Shown piece by piece: positions 51,888-61,296 of a stretch of 64,000 bases of DNA. The translations under genes and the position numbers were made by a program. Position 1 is the first letter of the stretch. Each line of letters starts with the position of its first letter. The notes beneath the pieces were generated by a model that was given only the letters and a program-made list of their open reading frames with translations, had not been told where the DNA came from and did not search any database. This stretch comes from Neobacillus rhizosphaerae. Lineage in GTDB: Bacteria; Bacillota; Bacilli; Bacillales; Cytobacillaceae. Location of the stretch: contig NZ_CALBWS010000003.1 in the NCBI RefSeq assembly GCF_937468385.1, positions 1-64,000 on the forward strand, written 5' to 3'.

Positions 51888-53243
51888 TTAACGTATTTTA
51901 TCTAGTGATTCAGTAAGTGTTTTAATGATAAAAGTTAAATCCTTCTGCTCAATATTTAGCGGTGGTGCCAAGGTTAACACATTATTATAACCGGCTACTG
52001 TTGCCCCGTTTTTCCCTATAATAATCCCTTTCTGCCTACAATTGGCAATGACTTGATTAACTAATCCTGCCTCCAATGGTTCCTTGGTATCCTTATCCTT
52101 AACTAATTCAATTCCAACCAAAAGTCCCTTCCCGCGAACATTTCCGACATAAGGATGATCATGCAACAGGTTCGTTAAATCATTTATTAACTGTTCCCCT
52201 AGATCTTTGGAACGATCAAATAATTTTTCCTTTTCCATGATCTCGAGGTTTTTCAACGCTAGTGCACAAGCTGCTGGATTTCCACCAAAGGTATTCACGT
52301 GGCGGAAGTAATCATACTCTTCAGTTCCTTTAAATGCTTCGTAAATATCCTTTCGGACTGCCGTTGCTGACAGAGGCAGATATGCACTTGTAATGCCTTT
52401 TGCCATCGTTATGATGTCCGGTTTCACACCATAATTCATAAAACCAAAGGCTTTACCGGTTCGGCCAAAACCACAAATCACTTCATCGACAATCAGCAAG
52501 GCCCCATGTTTTTCACAAACTTCCTTAGCTGCCTTCATATACCCATCTGGTGGGACAAGGACACCGCCGCCAGTAATGATTGGTTCCATTATCATTGCGG
52601 CAATTGTTTCACTTAGCTCCCATGTCATGGTCCGGTCGATTTCTTTAACCGAAGACAATTCCTTTGGATCTGAAACATTTGTATCGTCACGGTAAGAGTC
52701 CGGAGGAGAAACATGGATAAACCCTGGCGCTAGTGGTTCATATTTATATTTTCTTTGCGCCTGCCCCGTTGCGGCTAAAGCCCCCATCGAATTGCCGTGG
52801 TAGGCACGATAGCGTGAGACGATTTTATAACGATTATGTTCCCCTTTTTGTTGGTGGTATTGCCTTACGATTTTAAAGGCGGTTTCATTGGCTTCCGAAC
52901 CACTGTTTGAGAAAAAGATGACGTACTCATCTCCGAGTATTTCATTCAGCTTTTCTGCAAGCTTAATCGCCGGTACATGGCTTTGCGTTAGTGGAAAATA
53001 GGCCATTTCCTTTAATTGTTCATAGGCAGCATCTGCAAGCTCAGTCCGGCCATAGCCCACATTTACACACCAAAGGCCTGCCATCGCATCTAAATATCGG
53101 GTCCCATCGGCATCTGTTACCCATGAACCCTCTGCCTTTGTCGCAACAATTGTTGCTTTCGGATTATAAGGCTTCATCGAATGCCATACATACTTATCAT
53201 CCTGCTCCAATATGGTTTCGTTGGGGCGACTTGTTTGAACCAT
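51888..53243 (-). CDS. Class III omega-aminotransferase (probable beta-alanine:pyruvate)
   Basis: A 451-residue PLP enzyme with SNSGSEANETAFKIVRQYHQ, YHGNSMGALAATGQ, LLIVDEVICGFGRTGKAFGF and the PLP Lys in ITMAKGITSAYLPLSA. In the context of the pyrimidine genes it should move the amino group of beta-alanine to pyruvate or 2-oxoglutarate, giving malonate semialdehyde for the dehydrogenase encoded just upstream. The exact amino donor cannot be read from sequence. Confidence 0.9.
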   Translation of the reverse strand: MVQTSRPNETILEQDDKYVWHSMKPYNPKATIVATKAEGSWVTDADGTRYLDAMAGLWCVNVGYGRTELADAAYEQLKEMAYFPLTQSHVPAIKLAEKLNEILGDEYVIFFSNSGSEANETAFKIVRQYHQQKGEHNRYKIVSRYRAYHGNSMGALAATGQAQRKYKYEPLAPGFIHVSPPDSYRDDTNVSDPKELSSVKEIDRTMTWELSETIAAMIMEPIITGGGVLVPPDGYMKAAKEVCEKHGALLIVDEVICGFGRTGKAFGFMNYGVKPDIITMAKGITSAYLPLSATAVRKDIYEAFKGTEEYDYFRHVNTFGGNPAACALALKNLEIMEKEKLFDRSKDLGEQLINDLTNLLHDHPYVGNVRGKGLLVGIELVKDKDTKEPLEAGLVNQVIANCRQKGIIIGKNGATVAGYNNVLTLAPPLNIEQKDLTFIIKTLTESLDKIR

Positions 53244-53303
53244 TTCTTTCCCTCCAATTCTGTTAATTGGTGCCTGACACCAAAAGTAACATTGATATCT
53301 TTC

Positions 53304-54770
53304 TTATGCTTCAAATCTAGATGTGATCATTTTTTTGCGTGTATAGAAGTTTAATCCGTCCTTACCGTTCACATGGAGGTCACCATAAAAGGAATCCTTC
53401 CAGCCAGAGAATGGGAAGAAGGCCATTGTTGCCGGAACGCCCACATTAATACCCAACATACCTGCATCTGCTTCTTCACGGAATTGACGGACGGATTTCG
53501 CGTCGTTCGTATAAATGGTGGCTCCATTTCCGTACCTAGATTTGCGGATAAATTCTAACCCTTCTTCAAGGTTATTCGCACGAAGCAGACTTAAGACGGG
53601 AGCAAAGATTTCATCTTTTGCAATTGTCATTTCAGGCGTAACATGATCGAATATCGTTGGACCTAAGAAATTCCCTTCTGGAAGTTCCTCCATTTCCCTG
53701 CGTCCATCCCTGATTAAATCCGCCCCTTCTTGCATGCCTTTTTCGATATAACTGAGGGCTTTTTCGCGGTGCTCCTTGCGGATAACAGGTGTTAATAATA
53801 CCTCATCTTCCATACCGTTCCCGATAATTAACTCATCTGCCTTTTTTTTCAATGCAGCTACAAATGGTTCATTATCACCGACAACCACTACTGCACTACA
53901 GGCCATGCAGCGCTGCCCAGCACTTCCGAAGGTGGAACTAAGAACATGTTGAACCGCCTTATCCATATCGGCGTCTGGCATGACAATATGATGATTTTTC
54001 GCACCGGAAAGCGCTTGAACTCTTTTGCCCTCAGCTGCAGCACGCTCATATACATATTTGGCTACAGGCTGTGAGCCTACAAAGGAGATTGCCGCAATAT
54101 CCTTGTGTTCTAATAATCCATTAACCACATCGTGCGCACCGTGGACAACATTTAAAACCCCTTTAGGCGCTCCAGCTTCCATAAACAACTCTGCTAATCT
54201 ATTTGCTAAAATCGGAGTACGCTCAGATGGTTTTAACACAAACGTGTTTCCGCAGGCAATCGCTAGGGGGAACATCCACAGCGGCACCATCATCGGAAAG
54301 TTGAACGGAGTAATCCCACCGACAACCCCTAATGGATATCGGAACATTTCGGAATCGATGTCTTCAGCAATTCCTGATAATGTTTCACCCATCATTAATG
54401 TCGGTGCACCAGAAGCAAATTCGACGCACTCAATCCCGCGTTGAACCTCTCCATATGCTTCCTTGTATGCCTTACCATTTTCTTGAACAATCAGTCTTGC
54501 CAATTCTTCATGGTTTTCGGTTAACAGGTAGTGGTACTTGAATAAGATCCTCGCGCGCTTTGGAACCGGCACATTTTTCCACTTATTAAACGCTTCCCTT
54601 GCTGCTGTTACTGCAAGATTAACATCCTCTTTTGATGAAACCGGAACCTTTGTTAACAATTCATTTGTTGCCGGGTTGGGAACATCAAGTGTTTGCCTGC
54701 TATTCGAGGCAACCCATTCACCGTTAATAAAATTTTTTAATACAACCGTATCATTTTTTGTTACACCCAT
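53304..54770 (-). CDS. mmsA: CoA-acylating (methyl)malonate-semialdehyde dehydrogenase
   Basis: A 488-residue aldehyde dehydrogenase of the MmsA/IolA branch: PLGVVGGITPFNFPMMVPLW, AKNHHIVMPDADMD, catalytic Cys288 in GSAGQRCMACSAVVVV, and MAFFPFSGWKDSFYGDLHVN. It would convert malonate semialdehyde (from beta-alanine) to acetyl-CoA and CO2. Together with the following aminotransferase it forms the lower half of the reductive pyrimidine pathway. Motif ACAAYYTGTAAAAT stands about 100 bases upstream, shared with the preT promoter region. Confidence 0.93.
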   Translation of the reverse strand: MGVTKNDTVVLKNFINGEWVASNSRQTLDVPNPATNELLTKVPVSSKEDVNLAVTAAREAFNKWKNVPVPKRARILFKYHYLLTENHEELARLIVQENGKAYKEAYGEVQRGIECVEFASGAPTLMMGETLSGIAEDIDSEMFRYPLGVVGGITPFNFPMMVPLWMFPLAIACGNTFVLKPSERTPILANRLAELFMEAGAPKGVLNVVHGAHDVVNGLLEHKDIAAISFVGSQPVAKYVYERAAAEGKRVQALSGAKNHHIVMPDADMDKAVQHVLSSTFGSAGQRCMACSAVVVVGDNEPFVAALKKKADELIIGNGMEDEVLLTPVIRKEHREKALSYIEKGMQEGADLIRDGRREMEELPEGNFLGPTIFDHVTPEMTIAKDEIFAPVLSLLRANNLEEGLEFIRKSRYGNGATIYTNDAKSVRQFREEADAGMLGINVGVPATMAFFPFSGWKDSFYGDLHVNGKDGLNFYTRKKMITSRFEA

Positions 54771-54872
54771 TCTGTTTTGTCCTCCTTTTTTTTAAAAAAT
54801 ACTGTTCGATAATTCGCTATTTTGAAAATTTAATAATTTCATTATCTCGTATCAATAAACCGCTTTCATTAG

Positions 54873-54886
54873 ACAATCTGTAAAAT
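54873..54886. promoter_or_regulatory. Motif shared with the preT upstream region
   Basis: ACAATCTGTAAAAT followed by GGCTTAAGG. A near copy, ACAACTTGTAAAAT with GCAAGG, is at 62890-62903 upstream of preT. Candidate PucR binding site. A weak cre-like box (ATAAACCGCTTTCA, 12 of 14) is at 54855-54868. Confidence 0.4.
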
Positions 54887-54958
54887 GGCTTAAGGTATTT
54901 TTACGACAATTTGAATATGCATTTTTTACATTTATGCTTTTTCTCAGCGAAAAAATGC

Positions 54959-56575
54959 TCATCGGGCTTGATTTTCCCTCCATGGCTGAGGAGCGGATAA
55001 ATAATCATGAACTAGAAGCATAAATTCAATTGCCACCCGTTTTTCATGCTCCATAAAATCTTCTCCCAAAAGGTTTTCAAGCTTTTGCAGGCGGTGGTAT
55101 AACGTTTGTCTCACGATAAACAGTTTGGTTGAGGTTTCTTGCTTTGACCCGTTGCTCTCCAAATACGCTTTTAATGTCTCTAAAAGTTTGCCATTATATT
55201 TTTGATCATATTGAATAACGGGTTGGAGGTATTCAGATGCAAGCTCCTGCAAATCGGTATGTTTACTCATTTGTGATATGAGCCGATATAAATGTAAGTC
55301 CTCATAAAAATGATAAATTTGTTTGTTTGTCATTTTTTGTTGGATACGAAGTGTCTCTTTAGCAGTTTGATAACTTTTATGAACATCTCTCAATGAATGA
55401 ATAAACTTTCCAGCAGCGATGATTAGCTTTACAGAACTTTGTTTTCTGATAAATTCCGAGTCTTGGATTGATTCAATGGCTTTTTTAATTCGTTCTTTTA
55501 AATTTTTTTTCGTTCGATTATTCAAAAGAATAAAGGTAATTTCGTTTCTTTTTTCAACGAAAAAAACAGTAAAGCCATTCTGTTCAAATACAGAACGAAA
55601 TAATAATTTTAAATAAGTTCCATCCTGACTGGATTTCTCCTTAAATGGGATAAGCTTTGTGATTAATACCGCCGCATCATTCGTTTTTGCTTTAACTCCA
55701 TTCTCTGCTAAGTATTCGTGAATGTCCTCGAGCGGATGTTCGCCCTCAAGCCAGCCCTGCAGCCACTCAAACTCTTCCACCCGCTTTTTTTCTTCTACAT
55801 ATAAATCTCTTAATAAATGTTGGGCTAATGCAGTTGCCGTTCGGTCTAAAATCAATAAGTCAAATTCACTGATGGGAATATCCTTTGAGTAGATAAATAA
55901 CTCTGCATAATCTTGACCGAATAAGAAAATGGGTGAAGAAACAATAGGATCAGTCGATAGCGTATTTACTCCTTCAATCAGATCGATGATGGCATTTTGT
56001 TCGTTCCAGCCGATTTCGGGTACAAATTCGTACTTCTGGTTTTTTAAGCGGAAAATAATTTGTAAGTCCAATGCCGAGAAAATAAATTGAAGAATATCCT
56101 CATACGTTTCAATGGTTAATAGCCGTTTATTTAAACTCTGGGAATAATTCTCTAGATCAGAAATCTTCTGATATTGCTGGTTAATGATGGCGGAATGGAT
56201 GTCTTGTGTGATTTCAACAAACGGTACTTCTTTTTGAAATACAATGATGGGGAATTGATGTTCATTGGCAATTTCGATGACTTCACAAGGAACCTCAGAC
56301 ATGTATGTCCCCATTTCAATACATAGTCCAGCTACTTTGTTTTCGAGAAACTCCTTCACCATTGAGACAAATAAGTTCTCATTATCCTTCCAGGCAACAC
56401 CTGTTGATAAAATCAATTCATGACCATTTAATAGATTGCGAATACTAGTAACCTCGACAACATGAACCCATTTGACAGGTCGATGTAGGCCCGCTTCCCC
56501 TGCTATAACCTCTGCATTATCAAAGTGTTTCCGTTTTAACATATCTGCGACCGTTAATTGAAAATGTTCTTTCAT
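54959..56575 (-). CDS. PucR-family transcriptional regulator
   Basis: A 538-residue regulator. The N-terminal PucR domain (TVADMLKRKHFDNAEVIAGE, HVVEVTSIRNLLNGHELILS, FQKEVPFVEITQDIHSAIIN) is followed by a GGDEF-like middle and the C-terminal HTH_30 (LLETLKAYLESNGSKQETST, IVRQTLYHRLQKLENLLGED). PucR-type regulators control purine or pyrimidine breakdown, so it is the likely activator of this cluster. It is a single gene between two terminated units. Confidence 0.92.
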   Translation of the reverse strand: MKEHFQLTVADMLKRKHFDNAEVIAGEAGLHRPVKWVHVVEVTSIRNLLNGHELILSTGVAWKDNENLFVSMVKEFLENKVAGLCIEMGTYMSEVPCEVIEIANEHQFPIIVFQKEVPFVEITQDIHSAIINQQYQKISDLENYSQSLNKRLLTIETYEDILQFIFSALDLQIIFRLKNQKYEFVPEIGWNEQNAIIDLIEGVNTLSTDPIVSSPIFLFGQDYAELFIYSKDIPISEFDLLILDRTATALAQHLLRDLYVEEKKRVEEFEWLQGWLEGEHPLEDIHEYLAENGVKAKTNDAAVLITKLIPFKEKSSQDGTYLKLLFRSVFEQNGFTVFFVEKRNEITFILLNNRTKKNLKERIKKAIESIQDSEFIRKQSSVKLIIAAGKFIHSLRDVHKSYQTAKETLRIQQKMTNKQIYHFYEDLHLYRLISQMSKHTDLQELASEYLQPVIQYDQKYNGKLLETLKAYLESNGSKQETSTKLFIVRQTLYHRLQKLENLLGEDFMEHEKRVAIEFMLLVHDYLSAPQPWRENQAR

Positions 56576-56611
56576 ACTTATAAACTCTCCTTGAAAATAG
56601 AAAAATAATTT

Positions 56612-56650
56612 TAGCCAAAAAGGATTGGGTTTTTAGGCCAATCCTTTTCA
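56612..56650 (-). terminator. Terminator behind the NCS1/small-protein genes
   Basis: AAGGATTGG (56620-56628) pairs with CCAATCCTT (56638-56646); TTTTT follows on the minus strand. Confidence 0.8.
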
Positions 56651-56657
56651 TCTTCAT

Positions 56658-56879
56658 TTATGCCTGCTCTACATGATTCTGACTAATTAATAGACTGGAA
56701 TAATATTTCCTTCCGTTTGCAGTTCCTATTAGTAAGGTTTCTGTAACATTTCCATTTGGATGTAAAAAATCAACTGAAGCCCCATCTAAATGTTCTCTTA
56801 CACCGTTAATTCGGCATCCTTTTTGGATGAGAAAATCAATTTTGTCTCTTTCATCAAGAAATTGTTGATATTCTGACAT
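56658..56879 (-). CDS. Small protein linked to the NCS1 transporter
   Basis: A 73-residue soluble protein (SEYQQFLDERDKIDFLIQKG, CRINGVREHLDGASVDFLHP, TLLIGTANGRKYYSSLL), apparently a compact alpha/beta domain with one Cys. A GAGGGGA ribosome site precedes the ATG. It lies 22 bases after the transporter gene and before a terminator, so it is co-transcribed with pyrimidine uptake. Family not recognised. The pathway's missing beta-ureidopropionase is far larger, so this is not that enzyme. Confidence 0.65.
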   Translation of the reverse strand: MSEYQQFLDERDKIDFLIQKGCRINGVREHLDGASVDFLHPNGNVTETLLIGTANGRKYYSSLLISQNHVEQA

Positions 56880-56900
56880 CTTATCCCCTCATATTCTGAA

Positions 56901-58373
56901 TTAATATAAATCTACGTTATTTGGAATCTCCTCAAAAACAGGTTCGTTTGCCTTGTCATCAATCACCCAGTCACGACCAACGGAAATACCTAAATACTTT
57001 TCATCACTCGGATTATCGATTTCCGCTTGGGGATATTTTTTAAACCACCAGGATTTCGCAAGTACATAGTAAAGACCTGCCCCGACAATGAACCCTATTA
57101 AAAACCCATAGTTCGGTACAAAATAGGATGCTGCAGCCCCAATAATCCAGGCAATAAAACCAGCCAAGTTCACTCCGCCCATATATTTATACTGACCATT
57201 GTCCTCGTATAATTCAGGCACATTCACACGTCTTTTCCGGATTAAATAATAATCTGCGAATAAGATGCCGACAATGGCAGATAAAATACCACCGACAAAG
57301 AGAAGAATCGGAATAATGACATCAAACAATGTCCATGGCTGTACGATTGTTCCAACGATTCCAGCGGTAATGACTCCAGCCCAAAACGGGAACTTTGGAC
57401 CACCTACGTTTGAGAAAATAGTTGCGGCTGGAACGACATTTGCTGCCGTATTGGTTGACCACTGGGCTAAAACAATCATTAACAGTAAAATCGCAAGGAT
57501 AAAACCGCCAGCTGCCTTTTGAAGAGCCACAACGGGATCGTAGTTTAATACGGCCACATAAGCTACCGCACCAATGATAATCATAAATGTTTGCGTTAAA
57601 GGCATTGCAATCATGTTTCCAATTAATGAACCCTTATTTCGTTTAAACCAATTTTTTTCGTTAGCTGGTGCCTTGATAAATCGGGATATTGAAGGGATAT
57701 CCGCACTTAAGGTTGCCCAGAAACCCATATTACTAAAAATAACAACTAAGAATGCTGAAAATGCAGCCCCGCCGGTAACCGGGGACTCCACCCAGCTCCA
57801 AACGTCCCTTCCTGCAGATGCTGCCTGATCTGTTAATGAAACATACATCCATAAGGAGATGATAAGAATGATAGGTGCAGCCATATCTGCAAATCGTTCA
57901 ATTGATTTAATCCCTAATGCCGTATTAATTAATTGAACAGCAGCGAAAATGAGGTAGCAGACGAACCAATTATCAAAGCCAAATAAAATATTTAAGATAC
58001 CGTTCATCGCTGTTGCCCCAAAATAAGTATTAATTCCAAACCACATCGATGCCGTAATACCCCGGGTTATCGATGGGATATGGGTACCAATCGTTCCAAA
58101 GGGGGCTCTCATATAAACAGGAAAGGACAACCCATGTTCAATCCCAATATCAGCAATTAAGGAAATGAAAAAACCAATGGCGAGACTTCCAATTACAGTT
58201 GCGAGTATTACCCAAGGTAAAGAAATAGTCATGACCCCAGCACCGCCAATGGCAAATGTGGCCAGAACGACCACCATCCCTACCCACATAAAGGAGAAAC
58301 CTAGTTTTGTGATTTTTCGATCCTTGTGCTTGATGGGTAATAAATCTGGTGATTTTAAGTGGCTTGTTTTCAT
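56901..58373 (-). CDS. NCS1-family nucleobase:cation symporter
   Basis: A 490-residue, 12-helix transporter of the NCS1 family (PucI/Mhp1/uracil-like). Visible signatures are SFMWVGMVVVLATFAIGGAG, RAPFGTIGTHIPSITRGITA, MWFGINTYFGATAMNGIL and NTAANVVPAATIFSNVGGPK. It likely imports uracil, thymine or a hydantoin for the pathway. The N-terminal opening (LKSPDLLPIKHKDRKITKLG) is characteristic of the family. Confidence 0.92.
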   Translation of the reverse strand: MKTSHLKSPDLLPIKHKDRKITKLGFSFMWVGMVVVLATFAIGGAGVMTISLPWVILATVIGSLAIGFFISLIADIGIEHGLSFPVYMRAPFGTIGTHIPSITRGITASMWFGINTYFGATAMNGILNILFGFDNWFVCYLIFAAVQLINTALGIKSIERFADMAAPIILIISLWMYVSLTDQAASAGRDVWSWVESPVTGGAAFSAFLVVIFSNMGFWATLSADIPSISRFIKAPANEKNWFKRNKGSLIGNMIAMPLTQTFMIIIGAVAYVAVLNYDPVVALQKAAGGFILAILLLMIVLAQWSTNTAANVVPAATIFSNVGGPKFPFWAGVITAGIVGTIVQPWTLFDVIIPILLFVGGILSAIVGILFADYYLIRKRRVNVPELYEDNGQYKYMGGVNLAGFIAWIIGAAASYFVPNYGFLIGFIVGAGLYYVLAKSWWFKKYPQAEIDNPSDEKYLGISVGRDWVIDDKANEPVFEEIPNNVDLY

Positions 58374-58452
58374 ATGAACACTCCATTTCGGTTAAATTAA
58401 ATAGAATTTAACAATCCAAAATTCAAACAACCTACCTCATCATTCGTTTTAA

Positions 58453-58526
58453 TATGGGCAATTGCTCTGGCGCAGCCGAGCAATCGCAGGAGTAGTTCAA
58501 TAATGATTGTGAGCGGAGCCACAATT
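58453..58526 (-). other. Two intercistronic hairpins between hydA and the NCS1 gene
   Basis: ATTGCTC (58461-58467) with GAGCAAT (58478-58484), inner GGC/GCC; and ATTGTG (58506-58511) with CACAAT (58520-58525). Neither has a T tail. They may set the relative level of the two products by stabilising the upstream mRNA. Confidence 0.45.
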
Positions 58527-58531
58527 ATTCT

Positions 58532-59953
58532 TTACTTGATAGATAATGTTTCACCTTGGTTTAGTGGTGTATTCATACTATATTTTGCTCTCTTCAAATA
58601 TTGTCCTGAACCTGGTTTACCCACAAACTGTTTGTCGCGAACCACATATTCGCCGCGCACTAAAACTGAAACAGGCTCACCCGTAACCTTCATTCCTTCA
58701 AACGCATTATAATCAACGGCCATGTGATGGGTTTCGGCGGAAATAACCCGTTCAACATTCGGATCAAAAATAACAAGATCAGCATCCGCACCAACAGTAA
58801 TTGTTCCTTTTTTCGGGAAAAGTCCAAAGAGTTTAGCAGCTCTTGTTGAGGTAAGGTCAACAAACTGGTTCAGACTTATGCGTCCCTTCTTCACGCCCTC
58901 AGAAAATAACATCGATAAGCGGTCTTCAATAATCGGGCCACCATTTGGGATTTTCGTAAAATCATCCCGACCTAAATCTTTTTGACCTTTAAAGTCAAAC
59001 GAGCATTGATCGGAGCCTATTGTTTGCAGCTGACCGCTCTTTAACGCGTTCCAAAGGGCTTCTTGGTTCCACTTTTCACGGAGCGGTGGCGACCACACGT
59101 ATTTAGCCCCTTCAAAATTCGGTTTCTCTAAATAGCTTTGATCAAGGACCAGATATTGCGGACATGTTTCGCCCCAGACATCAAAACCTTTGTTGCGGGC
59201 CTCAGCAATTTTTTGGACCGCATCTTCACAGGAAACATGAACAACATATAGCTGTGAATTAGCCAACCCAGCAAACCTGGCAGCACGGCCTGTTGCTTCA
59301 CCCTCTAATTCTGACGGTCTAGTTAATGCATGATAAATTGGTTCTGTTTTTCCCTCTGCGAGCGCTTTTTTTGTTAGGTAATCAATGACATCGCCGTTCT
59401 CAGCATGGACCATGACCAATGCACCAAGGTCTTTCGCTGTGACCAGGGTTTGGAATAAGGTTTCATCATCTGCTTGAAAAACATTCTTATAGGCCATAAA
59501 TACTTTGAACGAGGTAATTCCTTCCTCAGCAATCACCTGTGGCAGTTCATTTAGGACATCATCATTGATTTCTGAGATCATCAAGTGAAAACCATAATCA
59601 ATTACAGCTTTATCCCTAGATTTATCATGCCATGTTTGAATCGCATTCTTTAGCGGTTCACCCTTATTTGTTAAGCAAAAATCAATAACCGTGGTGGTTC
59701 CGCCGAATGCAGCAGCCATCGTTCCGGTTTCAAAATCATCTTTAGTGACCGTCCCGCCAAAAGGCATATCCAAATGGGTGTGAGGGTCAATTCCTCCTGG
59801 AAATACAAGACAACCATTGGCATCAATAATTTCCGCTCCAATGGCCGAAAGGTTCGAGCCAATTTGAGTGATTTTTCCATCTTCGATTAAAAGTTCAGCT
59901 TGAAAGGTGTCAGATGCGGTGACAATTATTCCGTTTTTAATAATTTTTTTCAT
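58532..59953 (-). CDS. hydA: Dihydropyrimidinase (D-hydantoinase)
   Basis: A 473-residue amidohydrolase of the hydantoinase branch. Metal ligands are seen in GGIDPHTHLDMPFGG, the carboxylated Lys in ITSFKVFMAYKN, and His residues in VMVHAENGD and LYVVHVSCEDA, with Asp in IGSDQCSFDFKGQK. It hydrolyses dihydrouracil or dihydrothymine to N-carbamoyl-beta-amino acid, the second step. It follows preA by 20 bases. Confidence 0.95.
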   Translation of the reverse strand: MKKIIKNGIIVTASDTFQAELLIEDGKITQIGSNLSAIGAEIIDANGCLVFPGGIDPHTHLDMPFGGTVTKDDFETGTMAAAFGGTTTVIDFCLTNKGEPLKNAIQTWHDKSRDKAVIDYGFHLMISEINDDVLNELPQVIAEEGITSFKVFMAYKNVFQADDETLFQTLVTAKDLGALVMVHAENGDVIDYLTKKALAEGKTEPIYHALTRPSELEGEATGRAARFAGLANSQLYVVHVSCEDAVQKIAEARNKGFDVWGETCPQYLVLDQSYLEKPNFEGAKYVWSPPLREKWNQEALWNALKSGQLQTIGSDQCSFDFKGQKDLGRDDFTKIPNGGPIIEDRLSMLFSEGVKKGRISLNQFVDLTSTRAAKLFGLFPKKGTITVGADADLVIFDPNVERVISAETHHMAVDYNAFEGMKVTGEPVSVLVRGEYVVRDKQFVGKPGSGQYLKRAKYSMNTPLNQGETLSIK

Positions 59954-59973
59954 CCGTTAGTCCTCCTAAACTA

Positions 59974-61260
59974 TTACTTAATAACGTCTGCTTTGCACTC
60001 TACAGCTACACTTAAGGCAGTTTGGCGTTCATTCCAGGTCATTGGCGGCATTTCTCTTGGTGCTTCGACCATATCAATGGCCCCATAGACCGGACAAACA
60101 ATCGAACATAAATTACAGCCGACACAGTCTTCTTCCCTTACTTTCAGATAGCTCTTTCCATTAGGGTCTGTAAGCATATCAATACATTGATGAGAGGTAT
60201 CCTCACAGGCAATATGACATTTATTGCAGTTGATACAAACTTCAGTATTGATTTTTGCTATAATATTATAATTGAGGTCGAGGTTGCCCCAATCTGAATA
60301 TCTTGGAACTGATTTTCCAATGATTTCTGAAACTGAGGCAATTCCTTTACTATCTAAGTAGTTGCTGAGGCCTTCAATCATGTCCTCAACAATTCGAAAT
60401 CCATGGTGCATAGCCGCTGTACATACCTGTACACCGGTTGCACCCATTAACATAAATTCAACAGCATCTTGCCAGTTGGAGATGCCGCCTATTCCTGAGA
60501 TTGGTACGTTTATATGTGGATGCCGTGCACATTCTGCAACCATATTTAAGGCAATCGGCTTAACAGCAGGTCCACAATAGCCACCATGTGCCCCTTTTCC
60601 TGCCACGTGTGGAATCGTATTCCATGAATCAAGATCCACTCCCATTAGGCTATTTATTGTATTAATCATACTAATAGCATCTGCACCGCCATTACAGGCT
60701 GCTTCGGCAGTTGCGGTAATATCGGTAATATTTGGCGTTAACTTTACAATGACAGGTGTTTTCGCTACTTCTTTTACCCAAAAGGTTTGCCGTTCCACTA
60801 ACCCTGGAACCTGTCCTGAAGCAGACCCCATTCCACGTTCAGCCATGCCATGTGGACAGCCGAAGTTTAACTCAAGGCCATCAACTCCGACATCCTCAAC
60901 TCGTTTGACGATTTCATGCCACTTTTCCTGCTTAGGCTCGACCATCAGTGAGGCGATAATAGCATGATTCGGGAATTTCTTTTTTGTTTCATAGATTTCC
61001 CTTAAATTGACATCTAATGGACGGTCAGTAATAAGCTCAATATTATTAAAACCAGCAACCCTTTGTCCGTTAAAGCTAATGGCAGCAAACCTCGATGAAA
61101 CATTTAAAATCGGATCACCTAATGTTTTCCATACTGCACCACCCCAACCAGCCTCAAAGGCCCTCTGGACCTGATAGCCTGAATTAGTAGGAGGTGCTGA
61201 CGCCAGCCAGAACGGATTAGGAGATTGAATTCCTGCAAGATTAATACGTAAATCAGCCAT
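59974..61260 (-). CDS. preA: NAD-dependent dihydropyrimidine dehydrogenase, catalytic subunit
   Basis: A 428-residue protein with an FMN-binding dihydroorotate-dehydrogenase-like barrel (NPFWLASAPPTNSGYQVQRA, LELNFGCPHGMAERGMGSAS, VIVKLTPNITDI) and a C-terminal pair of [4Fe-4S] motifs (CINCNKCHIAC and CVGCNLCSIVCP). It reduces uracil or thymine to the dihydro form with electrons from PreT. It lies 36 bases after preT. Confidence 0.96.
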   Translation of the reverse strand: MADLRINLAGIQSPNPFWLASAPPTNSGYQVQRAFEAGWGGAVWKTLGDPILNVSSRFAAISFNGQRVAGFNNIELITDRPLDVNLREIYETKKKFPNHAIIASLMVEPKQEKWHEIVKRVEDVGVDGLELNFGCPHGMAERGMGSASGQVPGLVERQTFWVKEVAKTPVIVKLTPNITDITATAEAACNGGADAISMINTINSLMGVDLDSWNTIPHVAGKGAHGGYCGPAVKPIALNMVAECARHPHINVPISGIGGISNWQDAVEFMLMGATGVQVCTAAMHHGFRIVEDMIEGLSNYLDSKGIASVSEIIGKSVPRYSDWGNLDLNYNIIAKINTEVCINCNKCHIACEDTSHQCIDMLTDPNGKSYLKVREEDCVGCNLCSIVCPVYGAIDMVEAPREMPPMTWNERQTALSVAVECKADVIK

Positions 61261-61296
61261 CTCATTTCCCCCTTTGTCATTCTTAGATTAATAGAG

